Counted from the stretch's first letter, positions 7,937 to 17,313 are shown. The stretch is DNA of 46,799 nucleotides from CBFHND01 sp965657085 (GCA_965657085.1 CBFHND010000025.1:1-46799); one strand, 5' to 3'. Notes: generated by a model from the letters alone, not told the origin. Numbers and translations: made by a program.

Positions 7937-9454
7937 GTGACAGACAGGCCAAACATCGTTTTCGTGATGGCCGACCAGATGTCGGCCAAGGCCTTGCCAC
8001 CCTATGGCCATGACATCGTGCATGCGCCCACCCTGCGCCGCATGGCTGCAGAGGGCGTCGTGTTTGAACACGCCTACTGCAATTCGCCCCTGTGCGGGCC
8101 ATCCCGGTTGTCCATGATGTCGGGGCTTTTGCCCTCGGCGGTGGGCGGCTATGACAATGCGCCCGAATTTCCGGCCACACAGCCCACCTTTGCCCACTAC
8201 GTGCGGCTGGCCGGATACCGCACCTGTCTTTCGGGCAAGATGCACTTTGCCGGGCCAGACCAGTTGCACGGTTTCGAAGAGCGTCTGACCACCGACATCT
8301 ATCCATCTGATTTCAGCTGGACGCCGGATTGGTCCGACCCCAGTGCCCGCGTGCGCTTTCAGGACATGCAGAACGTGCTGGAAACGGGGCCATGCCTGCG
8401 GTCGCTCCAGATCGACTATGACGACGAGGTGGCCATATTGGCCCAGCGTTGGATCTATGACCGGGCGCGCGACACGGACCGGCAGCCCTTCATGCTGACC
8501 GTGTCGTTTACGTCGCCGCACGACCCCTATGTGGCGCGGCCAGAGTTCTGGGACCGCTACGACACCAACCAGATCGACCTGCCCGCCGTGCCACCGCTGA
8601 ATGCCGCAGACCGTGACGCGCACAGCGCGCGAATTCACGATCATTACTCAGTCAGCGACGCCACGGTGACCGACGAAACAGTGCGCCGGATGCGCCACGG
8701 CTATTATGCCTCCATCGACTACATCGACAGCAAGCTTGGGATGTTGATGGACACGTTGACCGAAACCGGCCTTGACCGCGATACCATCGTGATTTTCGCC
8801 TCCGATCACGGCGACATGATGGGCGAGCGTGGCATGTACTATAAAAAGTGCTTCTTTGAATGGGCGATGCGCGTGCCGCTTGTGATGTGGGCGCCGGGCC
8901 GCATTGCGCCGGGCCGTGTTTCCGATCCGGTGTCGCTGCTCGACATATTGCCCACCTTTGCCGACATCGCCGGAAGCTCCGCCGAGGTGCTGGAGACCCA
9001 TGGCCTGTCCTTGCTGCCCACGTTGGATGGCAGCGCCTTGCCGCCGCGCAGCGTCGCGGCCGAATACCTGGCCGAAGGCGTATTCGAGCCCACCTTCATG
9101 CTGCGCCGGGGGCCACACAAACTCTTCTATTCCGAAACCGATCCGCCCTTGCTGTTCGACATTGATGCGGACCCGGAGGAACGCACGAACCTTGCCTCAC
9201 ACCCTGACTGCACCGACATCCTGTCGGCGCTGACAGCAGAGGCCAAAGCAGAGTGGGACGCCACGTCCCTCAAGGCACGGATCATTGCCGATCAATCCCG
9301 GCGGCGTCTGGTGCACCGCGCCCACCAAATCGGAACGCCACCCAAATGGGATTTCCAACCGACGCGGGATGCCAGCGCCGAATGGGTGCGCGCGGGCCGC
9401 TGGACCGTCGAAGTGGAAGCCGAGGCGCACCTCGACTTGCCCAAGAAGACCTGA
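7937..9454 (+). CDS. betC: Type I sulfatase, choline-sulfatase family
   Basis: Sulfatase of 505 residues. The motif CGPSR (Cys at 53) is the site converted to formylglycine in type I sulfatases. Metal-binding signatures are ADQMS near the N-terminus and SDHGDMMGE near residue 285. The C-terminal part (RRLVHRA, WDFQP, WVRAG) resembles the dedicated C-terminal domain of BetC, which hydrolyses choline-O-sulfate to choline. The exact substrate is inferred. The preferred start is GTG at 7937, eight bases after GGGG; a TTG at 7931 overlapping the previous stop is possible. No betA, betB or betI neighbour is present in this window. Confidence 0.82.
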   Translation: MTDRPNIVFVMADQMSAKALPPYGHDIVHAPTLRRMAAEGVVFEHAYCNSPLCGPSRLSMMSGLLPSAVGGYDNAPEFPATQPTFAHYVRLAGYRTCLSGKMHFAGPDQLHGFEERLTTDIYPSDFSWTPDWSDPSARVRFQDMQNVLETGPCLRSLQIDYDDEVAILAQRWIYDRARDTDRQPFMLTVSFTSPHDPYVARPEFWDRYDTNQIDLPAVPPLNAADRDAHSARIHDHYSVSDATVTDETVRRMRHGYYASIDYIDSKLGMLMDTLTETGLDRDTIVIFASDHGDMMGERGMYYKKCFFEWAMRVPLVMWAPGRIAPGRVSDPVSLLDILPTFADIAGSSAEVLETHGLSLLPTLDGSALPPRSVAAEYLAEGVFEPTFMLRRGPHKLFYSETDPPLLFDIDADPEERTNLASHPDCTDILSALTAEAKAEWDATSLKARIIADQSRRRLVHRAHQIGTPPKWDFQPTRDASAEWVRAGRWTVEVEAEAHLDLPKKT

Positions 9455-9498
9455 CTGCCGAAAGCAGGCCGATCGCAGGTGCTGGACGGCGCAGATGG

Positions 9499-11511
9499 TC
9501 AGGCCGCCAGGCCCCGCCCTTTCAGCAATGCCTCAACCCCCGGCAGGCGCCCCCGGAAAGCCACGTAAAGCTCGGCCGCATCCTGGCTGCCACCGGTGCT
9601 GAGGATCGTGTCTTCCAGCGCCTTGGCGGTCTGTGCATCGAACGCCCCGCCTGCCTCTTGGAAGGCGGCAAAGGCATCGGCGTCCATGACCTCGGACCAC
9701 ATGTAGCTGTAGTAGCCGGATGAATAGCCATCGCCCGCGAACACGTGCGCGAAATGCGGTGTGGCGTGGCGCATGCCGATGGCAGTGGGCATACCCAATT
9801 CGTCCAGAACCTCGGCCTGACGGGCCATCGGATCGCTGGGCGCGGACCCATCGTGAAAGGCCAGATCGACCAGCGCCGAGGCCACGTATTCCACCGTCTG
9901 GAACCCCATGTCATAGGTCGCGGCGGCCAGTACCTTGTCCAGCATCACGCGCGGCATCGGTTCGCCCGTTTCAGCGTGAATGGCGAATTCGCTCAGCACT
10001 TCGGGCACTTCGAGCCAGTGTTCATAAAGCTGGCTGGGCAGTTCAACGAAATCGCGCGCCACCGACGTACCCGACACGCTTTCATAGGTCACATCCGACA
10101 GCATCTGGTGCAGTGCATGGCCGAATTCATGGAACAGCGTGCGCGCATCGTCATAGGACAACAGCGCCGGATCGCCCTTTGCAAAGTTGCACACGTTGAT
10201 GACCACGGGTGTTTGCACATCCGGATGCCTGGCCTGCGACCGCATGGCCGAACACCAGGCGCCCGACCGTTTGGACCCACGCGCGAAATAGTCCCCGATG
10301 AACACCGCGACATGGGCGCCATCACGTGTGACTTCCCACGCCCGGCAATCGGGGTGGTACAGCGGCACATCCAGCGGCGCGAACTGCAGGCCAAACAGGC
10401 GGGAGGCACAGGCAAAGGACGCCTCGATCATCTTGTCGAGCTGGAAATAGGGTTTGACCTCGGCCTCATCCAGATCGTGCAGATCGCGGCGGCGGCGGTC
10501 TGAATAGAACCGCCAGTCCCATGGCTGCAAGTCACCGTTTACCCCATCTGCCTGCATCATCTGTGCCAGCACCCAGGCATCGGCCTCGGCCTGCGCCTTG
10601 GCGGGCTCCCAGACGTCCATCAGCAGCTTGCGCACCGAGGCCGCGTCACCCGCCATTTCGGTTTCCAGCTTGTAGGCGGCAAAGTTGTCATAGCCCAAAA
10701 GCTTGGCCCGCTCTTCGCGCAGGGCGAGGATTTCGGCGGCGATGGCGCGGTTGTCGGTGTCGCCCCCGTTGGCACCGCGCGCAGCCCACGCCTTGTACGC
10801 CACTTCGCGCAGATCGCGCCGGGTGGAAAACTGCAGGAACGGCACGATCAGCGACCGCGACAGGGTGACCACGGGACCCTCCAGCCCCTTTTCCGCGCCC
10901 GCGGCCCGCGCGGATTTGACAACGAAATCAGGCAGGCCCGCCAAATCGGCTTCGGCCAATTCCATGTGCCAATCACGTTCATCCGCCAGAAGGTTCTGCG
11001 TGAATTCGGTGCCCAGCACCGCAAGCCGCGCCTTGATCTCTTTCATGCGCGCCTCATCCGCGCCCTCAAGCGCCGCACCCGCCCGCACGAACCCACGGTG
11101 CGTCAGCATCAGAACGCGCGCCTGTTCATCCGTCAGGTCAAGCGCGTCACGCTGATCCCACAGCGCCGCGACCCGCGCAAACAGCGCCTTGTTCGCGGAA
11201 ATCTCGGAAAAATGTGCCGCCAGCTTGGGCGAAAACGCGCGCTGCAATTCCTCGCGCGCGGGGTTGCTGTCCGCACCGGCCATCGCAAAGAAGGGCCCCA
11301 GCACCTTGTCCAGCGCACCGCCCGCTGCCTCCAGCGCACCAATCACGTTGTCGAAGGTTGCGGGCGCTGCCTCAGAGGCAATCGCGTCGATCTCGGACCG
11401 GTGTTCGGCCAGCGCCACATCCAGTGCCGGTGCGAAATCCGCATCCGCGATCCGATCGAAGGGTGCGATCTCAAAAGGGGTGTTCCAGGTCGCCAGCAGC
11501 GGGTTTGTCAT
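9499..11511 (-). CDS. dcp: M3-family zinc metallopeptidase, peptidyl-dipeptidase Dcp type
   Basis: A 670-residue thimet-oligopeptidase-family enzyme that degrades short peptides. The zinc motif HEFGH is clear (in LFHEFGHALHQM, about residue 462), followed by the downstream Glu-containing helix and the conserved GYSSGYYSYMWSE segment near the C-terminus. Length and the N-terminus (NPLLATWNTPFE) fit Dcp. The ATG at 11511 is preceded by AAGGAGA eight bases upstream, which favours it over a longer form beginning seven codons earlier. There is no signal peptide, so it is cytoplasmic. It converges on the sulfatase gene with 44 bases between stops. Confidence 0.93.
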   Translation of the reverse strand: MTNPLLATWNTPFEIAPFDRIADADFAPALDVALAEHRSEIDAIASEAAPATFDNVIGALEAAGGALDKVLGPFFAMAGADSNPAREELQRAFSPKLAAHFSEISANKALFARVAALWDQRDALDLTDEQARVLMLTHRGFVRAGAALEGADEARMKEIKARLAVLGTEFTQNLLADERDWHMELAEADLAGLPDFVVKSARAAGAEKGLEGPVVTLSRSLIVPFLQFSTRRDLREVAYKAWAARGANGGDTDNRAIAAEILALREERAKLLGYDNFAAYKLETEMAGDAASVRKLLMDVWEPAKAQAEADAWVLAQMMQADGVNGDLQPWDWRFYSDRRRRDLHDLDEAEVKPYFQLDKMIEASFACASRLFGLQFAPLDVPLYHPDCRAWEVTRDGAHVAVFIGDYFARGSKRSGAWCSAMRSQARHPDVQTPVVINVCNFAKGDPALLSYDDARTLFHEFGHALHQMLSDVTYESVSGTSVARDFVELPSQLYEHWLEVPEVLSEFAIHAETGEPMPRVMLDKVLAAATYDMGFQTVEYVASALVDLAFHDGSAPSDPMARQAEVLDELGMPTAIGMRHATPHFAHVFAGDGYSSGYYSYMWSEVMDADAFAAFQEAGGAFDAQTAKALEDTILSTGGSQDAAELYVAFRGRLPGVEALLKGRGLAA

Positions 11512-11607
11512 TTGCGAGTCTCCTTTGGGCATAACCTAAGGCCGCAGCGGATACTTGCAATCGCTCATCACCCCCGAAAGAGTGCACGAGGACCACAGGA
11601 GAAGCAG

Positions 11608-12813
11608 ATGACCCGACCAAACACCATGGGCGACATGACCCGCGCCATTCACGCAGGCGAAGCGCCCGACCCCACAACAGGGGCATCCGCACCGGCGATC
11701 CACATGTCCTCGACCTTTGTCAGTACGGACGTATCAGGGTTTTCCGCCCATGACCTGACCGAGGACAGCCCCTATCTCTATGCCCGCTGGGCCAACCCGT
11801 CGGTGCAGATGCTCGAACGCAAGATCGCCGCGATGCAAGGGACGCAAGATTGCCTGTGCACCGCCTCCGGCATGGCCGCGGCCAGCGCGATCCTGTTCAC
11901 CTTTCTCAGTACGGGTGATCACCTGATCATTTCGGATGTGTCCTATGCAGGTGTGGCCGAACTTGCGCGCGAAACCCTGCCGCGCATGGGCATCGAGGTC
12001 ACGGCCGTGGATATGTCCGACACCGCCAACGTGGCTGCCGCGATCCGGCCCAACACCAAGCTCGTGCACTGCGAAAGCCCCGCGAACCCGATCCTGCGCC
12101 TGACCGATCTCGCGGCAGTGTCAAAGCTGGCCCATGACGCGGGCGCGCTGGTGTCGACCGACGCGACGTTCTCATCACCGCTGGGGTTGGACACCGCGCG
12201 TCTGGGTATCGATCTGGTGATGCATTCAATCACCAAGTACATCGGCGGCCACGGCGATGCGGTGGGCGGTGCTGTCTGCGGGCGCGCGGATCTGATCCGC
12301 CAGATGCGGCTTGAGGCGTCCATCCACCACGGCGGCATCCTGTCGCCTTTCAACGCATGGCTGATCGCCCGTGGTGCCGCGACCCTGCCCTTGCGCATGC
12401 GCGCCCATCGCGACGGGGCCATGGCCGTGGCGCAATGGCTGGAAGAACAGCCTGCCGTCACGCGCGTGATGTATCCGGGCCTGCCCTCGCACCCGCAATA
12501 CGATCTGGCGCAAAGCCAGCTGGCCAACACCTCTGGCATGATCTCGTTTCAGGTGGGGGATGTGGCCGCTGGTGAGCGTATGGCCCAGGCGATGATCGAC
12601 CGGCTCAAGATCGTGCATTACGCCGTGTCGCTGGGCCATCACCGCAGTCTCATCTTCTGGATGGAGACCGAAGCGCTGATGAACAGCTCTTTCGCCTTGG
12701 AAGGGGCCGCGCGCGACAGCTACCGCGCCTATGCAGGGGATGGGGTGTTTCGCCTGTCCGTGGGGCTGGAAGATGCACCGGACATCATCGCCGATCTGGC
12801 ACAGGTTCTCTAG
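11608..12813 (+). CDS. PLP-dependent trans-sulfuration enzyme (Cys/Met metabolism family)
   Basis: A 401-residue member of the family containing cystathionine gamma-synthase, cystathionine beta/gamma-lyase and methionine gamma-lyase. The PLP lysine is Lys210 in HSITKYIGG. Other signatures are YARWANPS, which holds the phosphate-binding Arg, and ASGMAA for cofactor stacking. The specific reaction cannot be settled from sequence. AGGAGA sits six bases before the ATG. It diverges from the M3 peptidase gene, and its 3' end overlaps the leftward ThiF/MoeB gene by four bases. No methionine riboswitch was seen in the 96-base upstream gap. Confidence 0.88.
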   Translation: MTRPNTMGDMTRAIHAGEAPDPTTGASAPAIHMSSTFVSTDVSGFSAHDLTEDSPYLYARWANPSVQMLERKIAAMQGTQDCLCTASGMAAASAILFTFLSTGDHLIISDVSYAGVAELARETLPRMGIEVTAVDMSDTANVAAAIRPNTKLVHCESPANPILRLTDLAAVSKLAHDAGALVSTDATFSSPLGLDTARLGIDLVMHSITKYIGGHGDAVGGAVCGRADLIRQMRLEASIHHGGILSPFNAWLIARGAATLPLRMRAHRDGAMAVAQWLEEQPAVTRVMYPGLPSHPQYDLAQSQLANTSGMISFQVGDVAAGERMAQAMIDRLKIVHYAVSLGHHRSLIFWMETEALMNSSFALEGAARDSYRAYAGDGVFRLSVGLEDAPDIIADLAQVL

Positions 12814-13859
12814 CCACCACAGACCGGGCAGTCAGGCCGCGCCGCCACCGCGATCTTGCGGCTTTCGCCATAAAGCGCGTCATAGATCAGCATCTCACCG
12901 CGCAACGGTGCGCCTGCCCCGGTCAGCACCTTGATCGCTTCCACCGCCATCATGGTGCCGACAACGCCGGGCAGCGGGCCAAGAACGCCTGCCTCTGCAC
13001 AGCTGGGGGCCAGTTCCGGTGCCGGGGCCTGCGGAAAGACGCATTGGTAACAGGGTGCGCCGCGCGCCGGGTCGAAAACGCTCAACTGCCCTTCCCACTG
13101 GCTCAGCGCGCCCGACACCAGCGGTTTGCCAAGCGCCACGCAGGTGCGGTTCACAAGGTAACGCGTGTCGAAGTTGTCAGTGCCGTCCAGCACCAGATCG
13201 TACTCAGAAATCAGTTCTTCTGCGATGTCCTCGCTCAACCGCCGCTGGTAGGGGCGCACATCGACAAAAGGGTTGAGCGCGGCCATGGCCGCCTGCGCCG
13301 AAAACACCTTGGGCATACCGATGCGCGCGTCTGTATGGATGACCTGCCGTTGCAGGTTGCTGCCGTCCACCACGTCGTCATCGATCACGCCGATCGTGCC
13401 GACGCCCGCCGCCGCCAGATACTGCAGGACCGGCGCGCCCAACCCGCCCGCGCCCACCACCAGCACCCGTGCCTGTTTCAGGGCCACCTGCCCCGGTCCA
13501 CCGATTTCACGCAGAACGATGTGGCGGGCATAGCGGTTCAACTCGGTTTCGCCCATGGGGCCACTTTGCTTGGGCGTCTCAAAGGCATCTGCGGGCATGG
13601 ATCCCCCGGCGCGCGCACGCAACTTGCCCAGAAACACGCGGTAGGTAAGCACCAGCGCAACCAACCCCCCAAGGATCAACCACAGCGCAGCGCTTTCACC
13701 TGTCGCCATGCGCAGCGGGTGTCCGGCGGGCAAGGCCACATGCAGGGCCAGAACCGCGACATAGAGCAAGCCGATCATGTTCAGACGCACCGCGCGTGGC
13801 GCGCCCATCAGATGGCCCACCCCCCACAAGACCGCCGCCAGCGCCAGCACCAAAAGCAT
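12810..13859 (-). CDS. ThiF/MoeB/HesA adenylyltransferase with an N-terminal membrane domain
   Basis: A 349-residue E1-like enzyme. Residues about 105-345 form the ThiF/MoeB domain: ATP-binding GAGGLG at 136-141, the SNLQRQ segment shortly after, and zinc cysteines Cys270/Cys273 and Cys344/Cys347. Such enzymes adenylate the C-terminal Gly-Gly of MoaD/ThiS-like carriers for molybdopterin or thiamine synthesis. Residues 1-80 are unusual: three hydrophobic stretches (about 2-20, 26-44 and 56-74) that would anchor it in the inner membrane, joined by a linker. The start overlaps the dut stop by one base (TGATG), so it is in the coaBC-dut operon. No carrier protein gene is nearby. Confidence 0.87.
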   Translation of the reverse strand: MLLVLALAAVLWGVGHLMGAPRAVRLNMIGLLYVAVLALHVALPAGHPLRMATGESAALWLILGGLVALVLTYRVFLGKLRARAGGSMPADAFETPKQSGPMGETELNRYARHIVLREIGGPGQVALKQARVLVVGAGGLGAPVLQYLAAAGVGTIGVIDDDVVDGSNLQRQVIHTDARIGMPKVFSAQAAMAALNPFVDVRPYQRRLSEDIAEELISEYDLVLDGTDNFDTRYLVNRTCVALGKPLVSGALSQWEGQLSVFDPARGAPCYQCVFPQAPAPELAPSCAEAGVLGPLPGVVGTMMAVEAIKVLTGAGAPLRGEMLIYDALYGESRKIAVAARPDCPVCGG

Positions 13860-14323
13860 CAGCCGCGCCCCGTAGAACCAAAGCCGCCCGCACCGCGTGC
13901 CGTATCGTCCAGCGTTTCGAATTGCTCAAAGCTGGCTTGCACCACCGGGGCCACCACCATTTGGGCGATCCGCGTGCCATGCGCGATCTCGAAGGGGTCA
14001 GCGCCATGGTTGATCAAGATCACCCCAACGCCGCCACGGTAATCGCTGTCGATGGTGCCGGGGCTGTTGACCAGAGAAATGCCATGCTTGACCGCCAGGC
14101 CGGACCGGGGACGCACCTGCACCTCGAACCCCACGGGGATCGCCATGCGCAGCCCGGTTGAGATCAGCGCCCGCTCCCCCGGGGCAAGCGTCAGGGGGCC
14201 ATCCGGCAAATGTGCTCTGAGGTCCGCACCGGCGGCACCGGCTGTCTCGTACCTGGGCAGGCCCAAAGAGGTATCTGCGCCGTCTTCCCATGCCATGCGG
14301 ATCGTCACTGTTTCAGTCTTCAT
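13859..14323 (-). CDS. dut: dUTP diphosphatase (dUTPase)
   Basis: Trimeric dUTPase of 154 residues that hydrolyses dUTP to dUMP, keeping uracil out of DNA and supplying dTMP synthesis. The five family motifs are present, including PRSGLAVKHG (motif 2), GTIDSDYRG (motif 3, with the catalytic-site Asp) and RGAGGFGSTG (motif 5, the mobile C-terminal tail). The ATG at 14323 gives the family N-terminus, although the ribosome binding site is weak (GGGAG about 13 bases upstream). It lies 32 bases after coaBC and is fused by a TGATG overlap to the ThiF/MoeB gene. The coaBC-dut order is common in bacteria. Confidence 0.96.
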   Translation of the reverse strand: MKTETVTIRMAWEDGADTSLGLPRYETAGAAGADLRAHLPDGPLTLAPGERALISTGLRMAIPVGFEVQVRPRSGLAVKHGISLVNSPGTIDSDYRGGVGVILINHGADPFEIAHGTRIAQMVVAPVVQASFEQFETLDDTARGAGGFGSTGRG

Positions 14324-14355
14324 CTTGGAAACCAAACTCCCGCCGACGCCAAATT

Positions 14356-15552
14356 CTAGTCGTTCAATGCCGCGGCGATCCGTGCGGCCAATTGCGCCGC
14401 CACCGCATCCTTGCCCATACGCGGCCAATCCTCGACCCCGTCATCGGTGATCAGGTGAACGTCATTTTCGCTGCCCCCCATGATCCCTGTGGCCGGGGAA
14501 ACATCGTTGGCCACGATCCAGTCGCAGCCCTTGCGCAACCGCTTGGCCGTTGCGTGATCGACCACGGTGTCGGTTTCCGCGGCAAAGCCGACAACCAGTT
14601 GGGGCCGCCCCTTCTTCATCCGGGACACGGTGGCGAGGATGTCGGGGTTTTCGGCGAAGGCGAGCGATGGCATGCCATCCTTGGTCTTTTTCAACTTGCG
14701 CTCGGACGCACTGGCCACGCGCCAATCGGCCACCGCCGCGGCGAAGACACCCGCATCGCATGGCAGTGCTGCTTGCACCGCCTCCAACATCTCTTGGGCG
14801 GTCTGAACCCGGATCACCTCGACCCCTTGCGGCGGCGCGACATCCGCAGGTCCGGTAACAAACACCACCTCAGCGCCCAGCGCGGCCAAAGCCTCTCCCA
14901 GCGCCGTGCCCTGCGCTCCGGAGGAGCGATTGGCGATGTATCGGACCGGATCAATGGGTTCATGGGTGGGCCCCGATGTCACCAGCACGCGCTTGCCCGC
15001 CATAGGCCCCGCGCCAAGGGCGGCGGTGGCCGCCTCGACGATCTGCATCGGTTCAGACATACGGCCCGCGCCAAACTCACCACAGGCCATGTCCCCGTCA
15101 TTCGGGCCGACAAAACGCACGCCGTCCTGCTTTAGAACCGCAATGTTGCGCTGGGTCGCGGGATGTTCCCACATGCGAACGTTCATCGCGGGTGCGATCA
15201 TCACCGGGGTGTCGGTGGCCAACAACAGCGTCGAGGCCAAATCACCCGCCAACCCCTGCGCCATCTTGGCCATCAGATCCGCCGTGGCGGGTGCCACCAG
15301 CACCAGATCAGCCGAGCGTGACAGCTGAATATGCCCCATCTCGGCCTCATCTGTCAGATCGAACAGATCGCGGTAAGCCTTGGCACCGGCCAAGGCCGCG
15401 ACCGACAAGGGGGTCACGAATTCTTCGGCGGCGCGCGTCAGAACCGGGGTCACTGCCGCCCCGCGTTCGCGCAGGCGGCGGATCAGATCGAGGCTTTTGT
15501 AGGCCGCGATGCCGCCGCCAATGATCAATAGAATGGTTTTGCCCTGAAGCAT
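14356..15552 (-). CDS. coaBC: Bifunctional phosphopantothenoylcysteine decarboxylase/synthase
   Basis: A 398-residue CoaBC (Dfp) enzyme catalysing two steps of coenzyme A synthesis. The N-terminal flavoprotein CoaC domain (about 1-185) shows the PAMNVRMW motif and the active-site Cys in GDMACGEFG. The CoaB ligase domain (about 186-398) begins with VTSGPTHEPIDPVRY and carries the RKLKKTKD lysine cluster near residue 290. AGGG precedes the ATG. It is the first gene of a leftward group with dut and the ThiF/MoeB gene. Confidence 0.97.
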   Translation of the reverse strand: MLQGKTILLIIGGGIAAYKSLDLIRRLRERGAAVTPVLTRAAEEFVTPLSVAALAGAKAYRDLFDLTDEAEMGHIQLSRSADLVLVAPATADLMAKMAQGLAGDLASTLLLATDTPVMIAPAMNVRMWEHPATQRNIAVLKQDGVRFVGPNDGDMACGEFGAGRMSEPMQIVEAATAALGAGPMAGKRVLVTSGPTHEPIDPVRYIANRSSGAQGTALGEALAALGAEVVFVTGPADVAPPQGVEVIRVQTAQEMLEAVQAALPCDAGVFAAAVADWRVASASERKLKKTKDGMPSLAFAENPDILATVSRMKKGRPQLVVGFAAETDTVVDHATAKRLRKGCDWIVANDVSPATGIMGGSENDVHLITDDGVEDWPRMGKDAVAAQLAARIAAALND

Positions 15553-15619
15553 GTCGTGCCCTGAAATCTACGCGGTCCGCCCGACCATAGGGGGCCGCGC
15601 CACATTCTGCCAGCCCGTA

Positions 15620-15640
15620 AGGCGGTGCCTTGCGCCGCCT
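15620..15640 (-). terminator. Weak terminator-like hairpin after the ChaN-like gene
   Basis: Directly after the stop codon of the leftward ChaN-like gene, AGGCGG (minus strand) pairs with CCGCCT across a 9-base loop. There is no clear T-run, so factor-independent termination is uncertain. Confidence 0.3.
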
Positions 15641-16438
15641 CTATTTGAACGCGGCGCAGGGATCGGGACGGGTGATGGCGGGGCCGTCGATCACCTGATC
15701 AAAGCCACCTTGGGGTGGGGTGCCACCCTCACCCTGCCCGATGACCCACATGACCGTCTGGGGCGCGACCCGGACGATATAGCGCGGCACGCCCCAATCC
15801 TTGCGCGCATGCCCGTTGCCGGTGATGACCAGAACCGGGCCGCCGGTGTCCTTCAGGGCCTGCAAGGTCACCCGCGCAAGGGTCGCATCGCGCAACCGCT
15901 GGACGTTGACCATTCCCGGCAGTGTTTCTTCGGGCAGAGCCTCGCAATGGGCGGCGAACTGCAACGCCTGACGCGCCGCCTGCTCATCGATGGGCAGATC
16001 ACGGTCCAGCCCGTAGGCCGCTGCCGCATCAAAGGCGATGGCAAGATCCCCCTCTACCACGCCATAGGCCACGGCGCGTGGCACGGCTGCACCGTAGGTT
16101 CGTGCGCCCTTTGTCGCTGCAAAGATCGGGTGGTACATGGCAAAATCGGGCCAGCCGCGCGCCTCCCATGCCAGCGCGTCTTCCAGCGCCGGGACATTGG
16201 CGATCAGATCGGCCGTCACCTTGGCCGCTTGCTCCGCCTCCAGCATTTCCCAGACCACGGCGCGCGGCATCATCTCGTTGGCGACCCGGGCCTGGACCTC
16301 ATGGTGGACCGGGTTGTCGTGGACCTCTCCCACGATCACAACGTCGGCTGTTTCCAACGCGGGCCCGTCCACGAATTGCGAAAAGGCCGCCCCGAAGGAG
16401 GCGGCCAGAAACATACATGCTGAAAGAAGCGTTCTCAT
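15641..16438 (-). CDS. ChaN-family exported haem/iron-related protein
   Basis: A 265-residue protein with a signal peptide (about 1-20, MRTLLSACMFLAASFGAAFS). The mature part carries the ChaN-type signatures VIVGEVHDNPVHH near residue 34 and VLVITGNGHARKDWG near 200. ChaN of Campylobacter is an iron-regulated haem-binding lipoprotein; the related fold also occurs in EreA- and TraB-like enzymes, so binding of haem or metal is an inference. A lipobox is not evident. Its ATG overlaps the rpoH stop by four bases (ATGA), so it is translationally coupled to the stress sigma factor. Confidence 0.75.
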   Translation of the reverse strand: MRTLLSACMFLAASFGAAFSQFVDGPALETADVVIVGEVHDNPVHHEVQARVANEMMPRAVVWEMLEAEQAAKVTADLIANVPALEDALAWEARGWPDFAMYHPIFAATKGARTYGAAVPRAVAYGVVEGDLAIAFDAAAAYGLDRDLPIDEQAARQALQFAAHCEALPEETLPGMVNVQRLRDATLARVTLQALKDTGGPVLVITGNGHARKDWGVPRYIVRVAPQTVMWVIGQGEGGTPPQGGFDQVIDGPAITRPDPCAAFK

Positions 16439-17313
16439 AGAAGGAAGTGATGCACTTCCCGGCTCTGGTTTTCCAGTGACTTGCGCATTTTGCCAAAGGC
16501 CGCTGCCTCAAGCTGGCGCACGCGCTCTTTGCTCAACCCCAGTTCCTGACCAAGGCTTTCAAGCGTGCGCGGGGTGTCCCGCAACTTGCGTTCGCGTACG
16601 ATCAGACGCTCGCGGTCGTTCAGACCGCTCATCGCAGTCAACAGCCACTCGCGCAGCTGGGCGGTGTCGTGTTCGTTCTCGACCACTTCGGCGGATTGGG
16701 CACCATCATCCTCAAGCGCATCGATCCATTCGCGGCCCTCGTCGTCCACCGACTGCGTGGCGTTCAGCGAGTAATCGGACCCGGACAGACGCCCTTCCAT
16801 CATTTCGACATCATGCAGAGGCACACCGATCTCGGTCGAGATCATCTGCCGCAACTGGTGCTTGTCCAATGTTTCGCCTGCCGCAGCGCTTTCACGTTCA
16901 AGGCGTGCCTGCACCCGGCGCATGTTGAAGAACAGGGATTTCTGCGACGAGGTCGATCCCGTGCGCACCATCGACCAGTTGCGCATGACGTAATCCTGAA
17001 TAGATGCCTTGATCCACCAGACCGCATAGGTGGAAAAGCGCACACCGCGATCCGGGTCGAATTTGTCGGCTGCCTTCATCAGGCCAAGACCCGCTTCCTG
17101 GATCAAATCGTTCATCGGTGCGCCGTAGCGCTTGAACTTGGACGCCATGGAAATCGCCAGTCGCATATATGCGGTGATCAACCGGTGCAGCGAGGCTTCG
17201 TCGCGTTCGTCCCGCCACGCATAGGCAAGGCGAAGCTCTGTCTCGGCATCCAGCAATTCAGCCTTCATTGCGACCCGCGACAGCGACATATCCCGAACGT
17301 TATCCAAAGCCAT
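16435..17313 (-). CDS. rpoH2: RNA polymerase sigma factor RpoHII (sigma-32 family)
   Basis: A 292-residue heat-shock-type sigma factor. Region 2 has SMASKFKRYGAPMNDLIQEA and FSTYAVWWIKASI; the RpoH box is QKSLFFNMRRV (about residue 130); region 4 ends with LGLSKERVRQLEA. The N-terminus (MALD...MKAELLDAETEL) matches the second RpoH of Rhodobacter and roseobacters, which works with the sigma-E response to singlet oxygen, rather than the classical heat-shock RpoHI. The ATG at 17313 follows GGGG; a longer upstream extension lacks family similarity. It is divergent from cobU across 91 bases containing a candidate ECF promoter. Confidence 0.93.
   Translation of the reverse strand: MALDNVRDMSLSRVAMKAELLDAETELRLAYAWRDERDEASLHRLITAYMRLAISMASKFKRYGAPMNDLIQEAGLGLMKAADKFDPDRGVRFSTYAVWWIKASIQDYVMRNWSMVRTGSTSSQKSLFFNMRRVQARLERESAAAGETLDKHQLRQMISTEIGVPLHDVEMMEGRLSGSDYSLNATQSVDDEGREWIDALEDDGAQSAEVVENEHDTAQLREWLLTAMSGLNDRERLIVRERKLRDTPRTLESLGQELGLSKERVRQLEAAAFGKMRKSLENQSREVHHFLL

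Noticed and set aside
11533..11607. SAM riboswitch upstream of the trans-sulfuration enzyme
   Set aside because: No SAM-I or SAM-II style core can be traced in this short gap.
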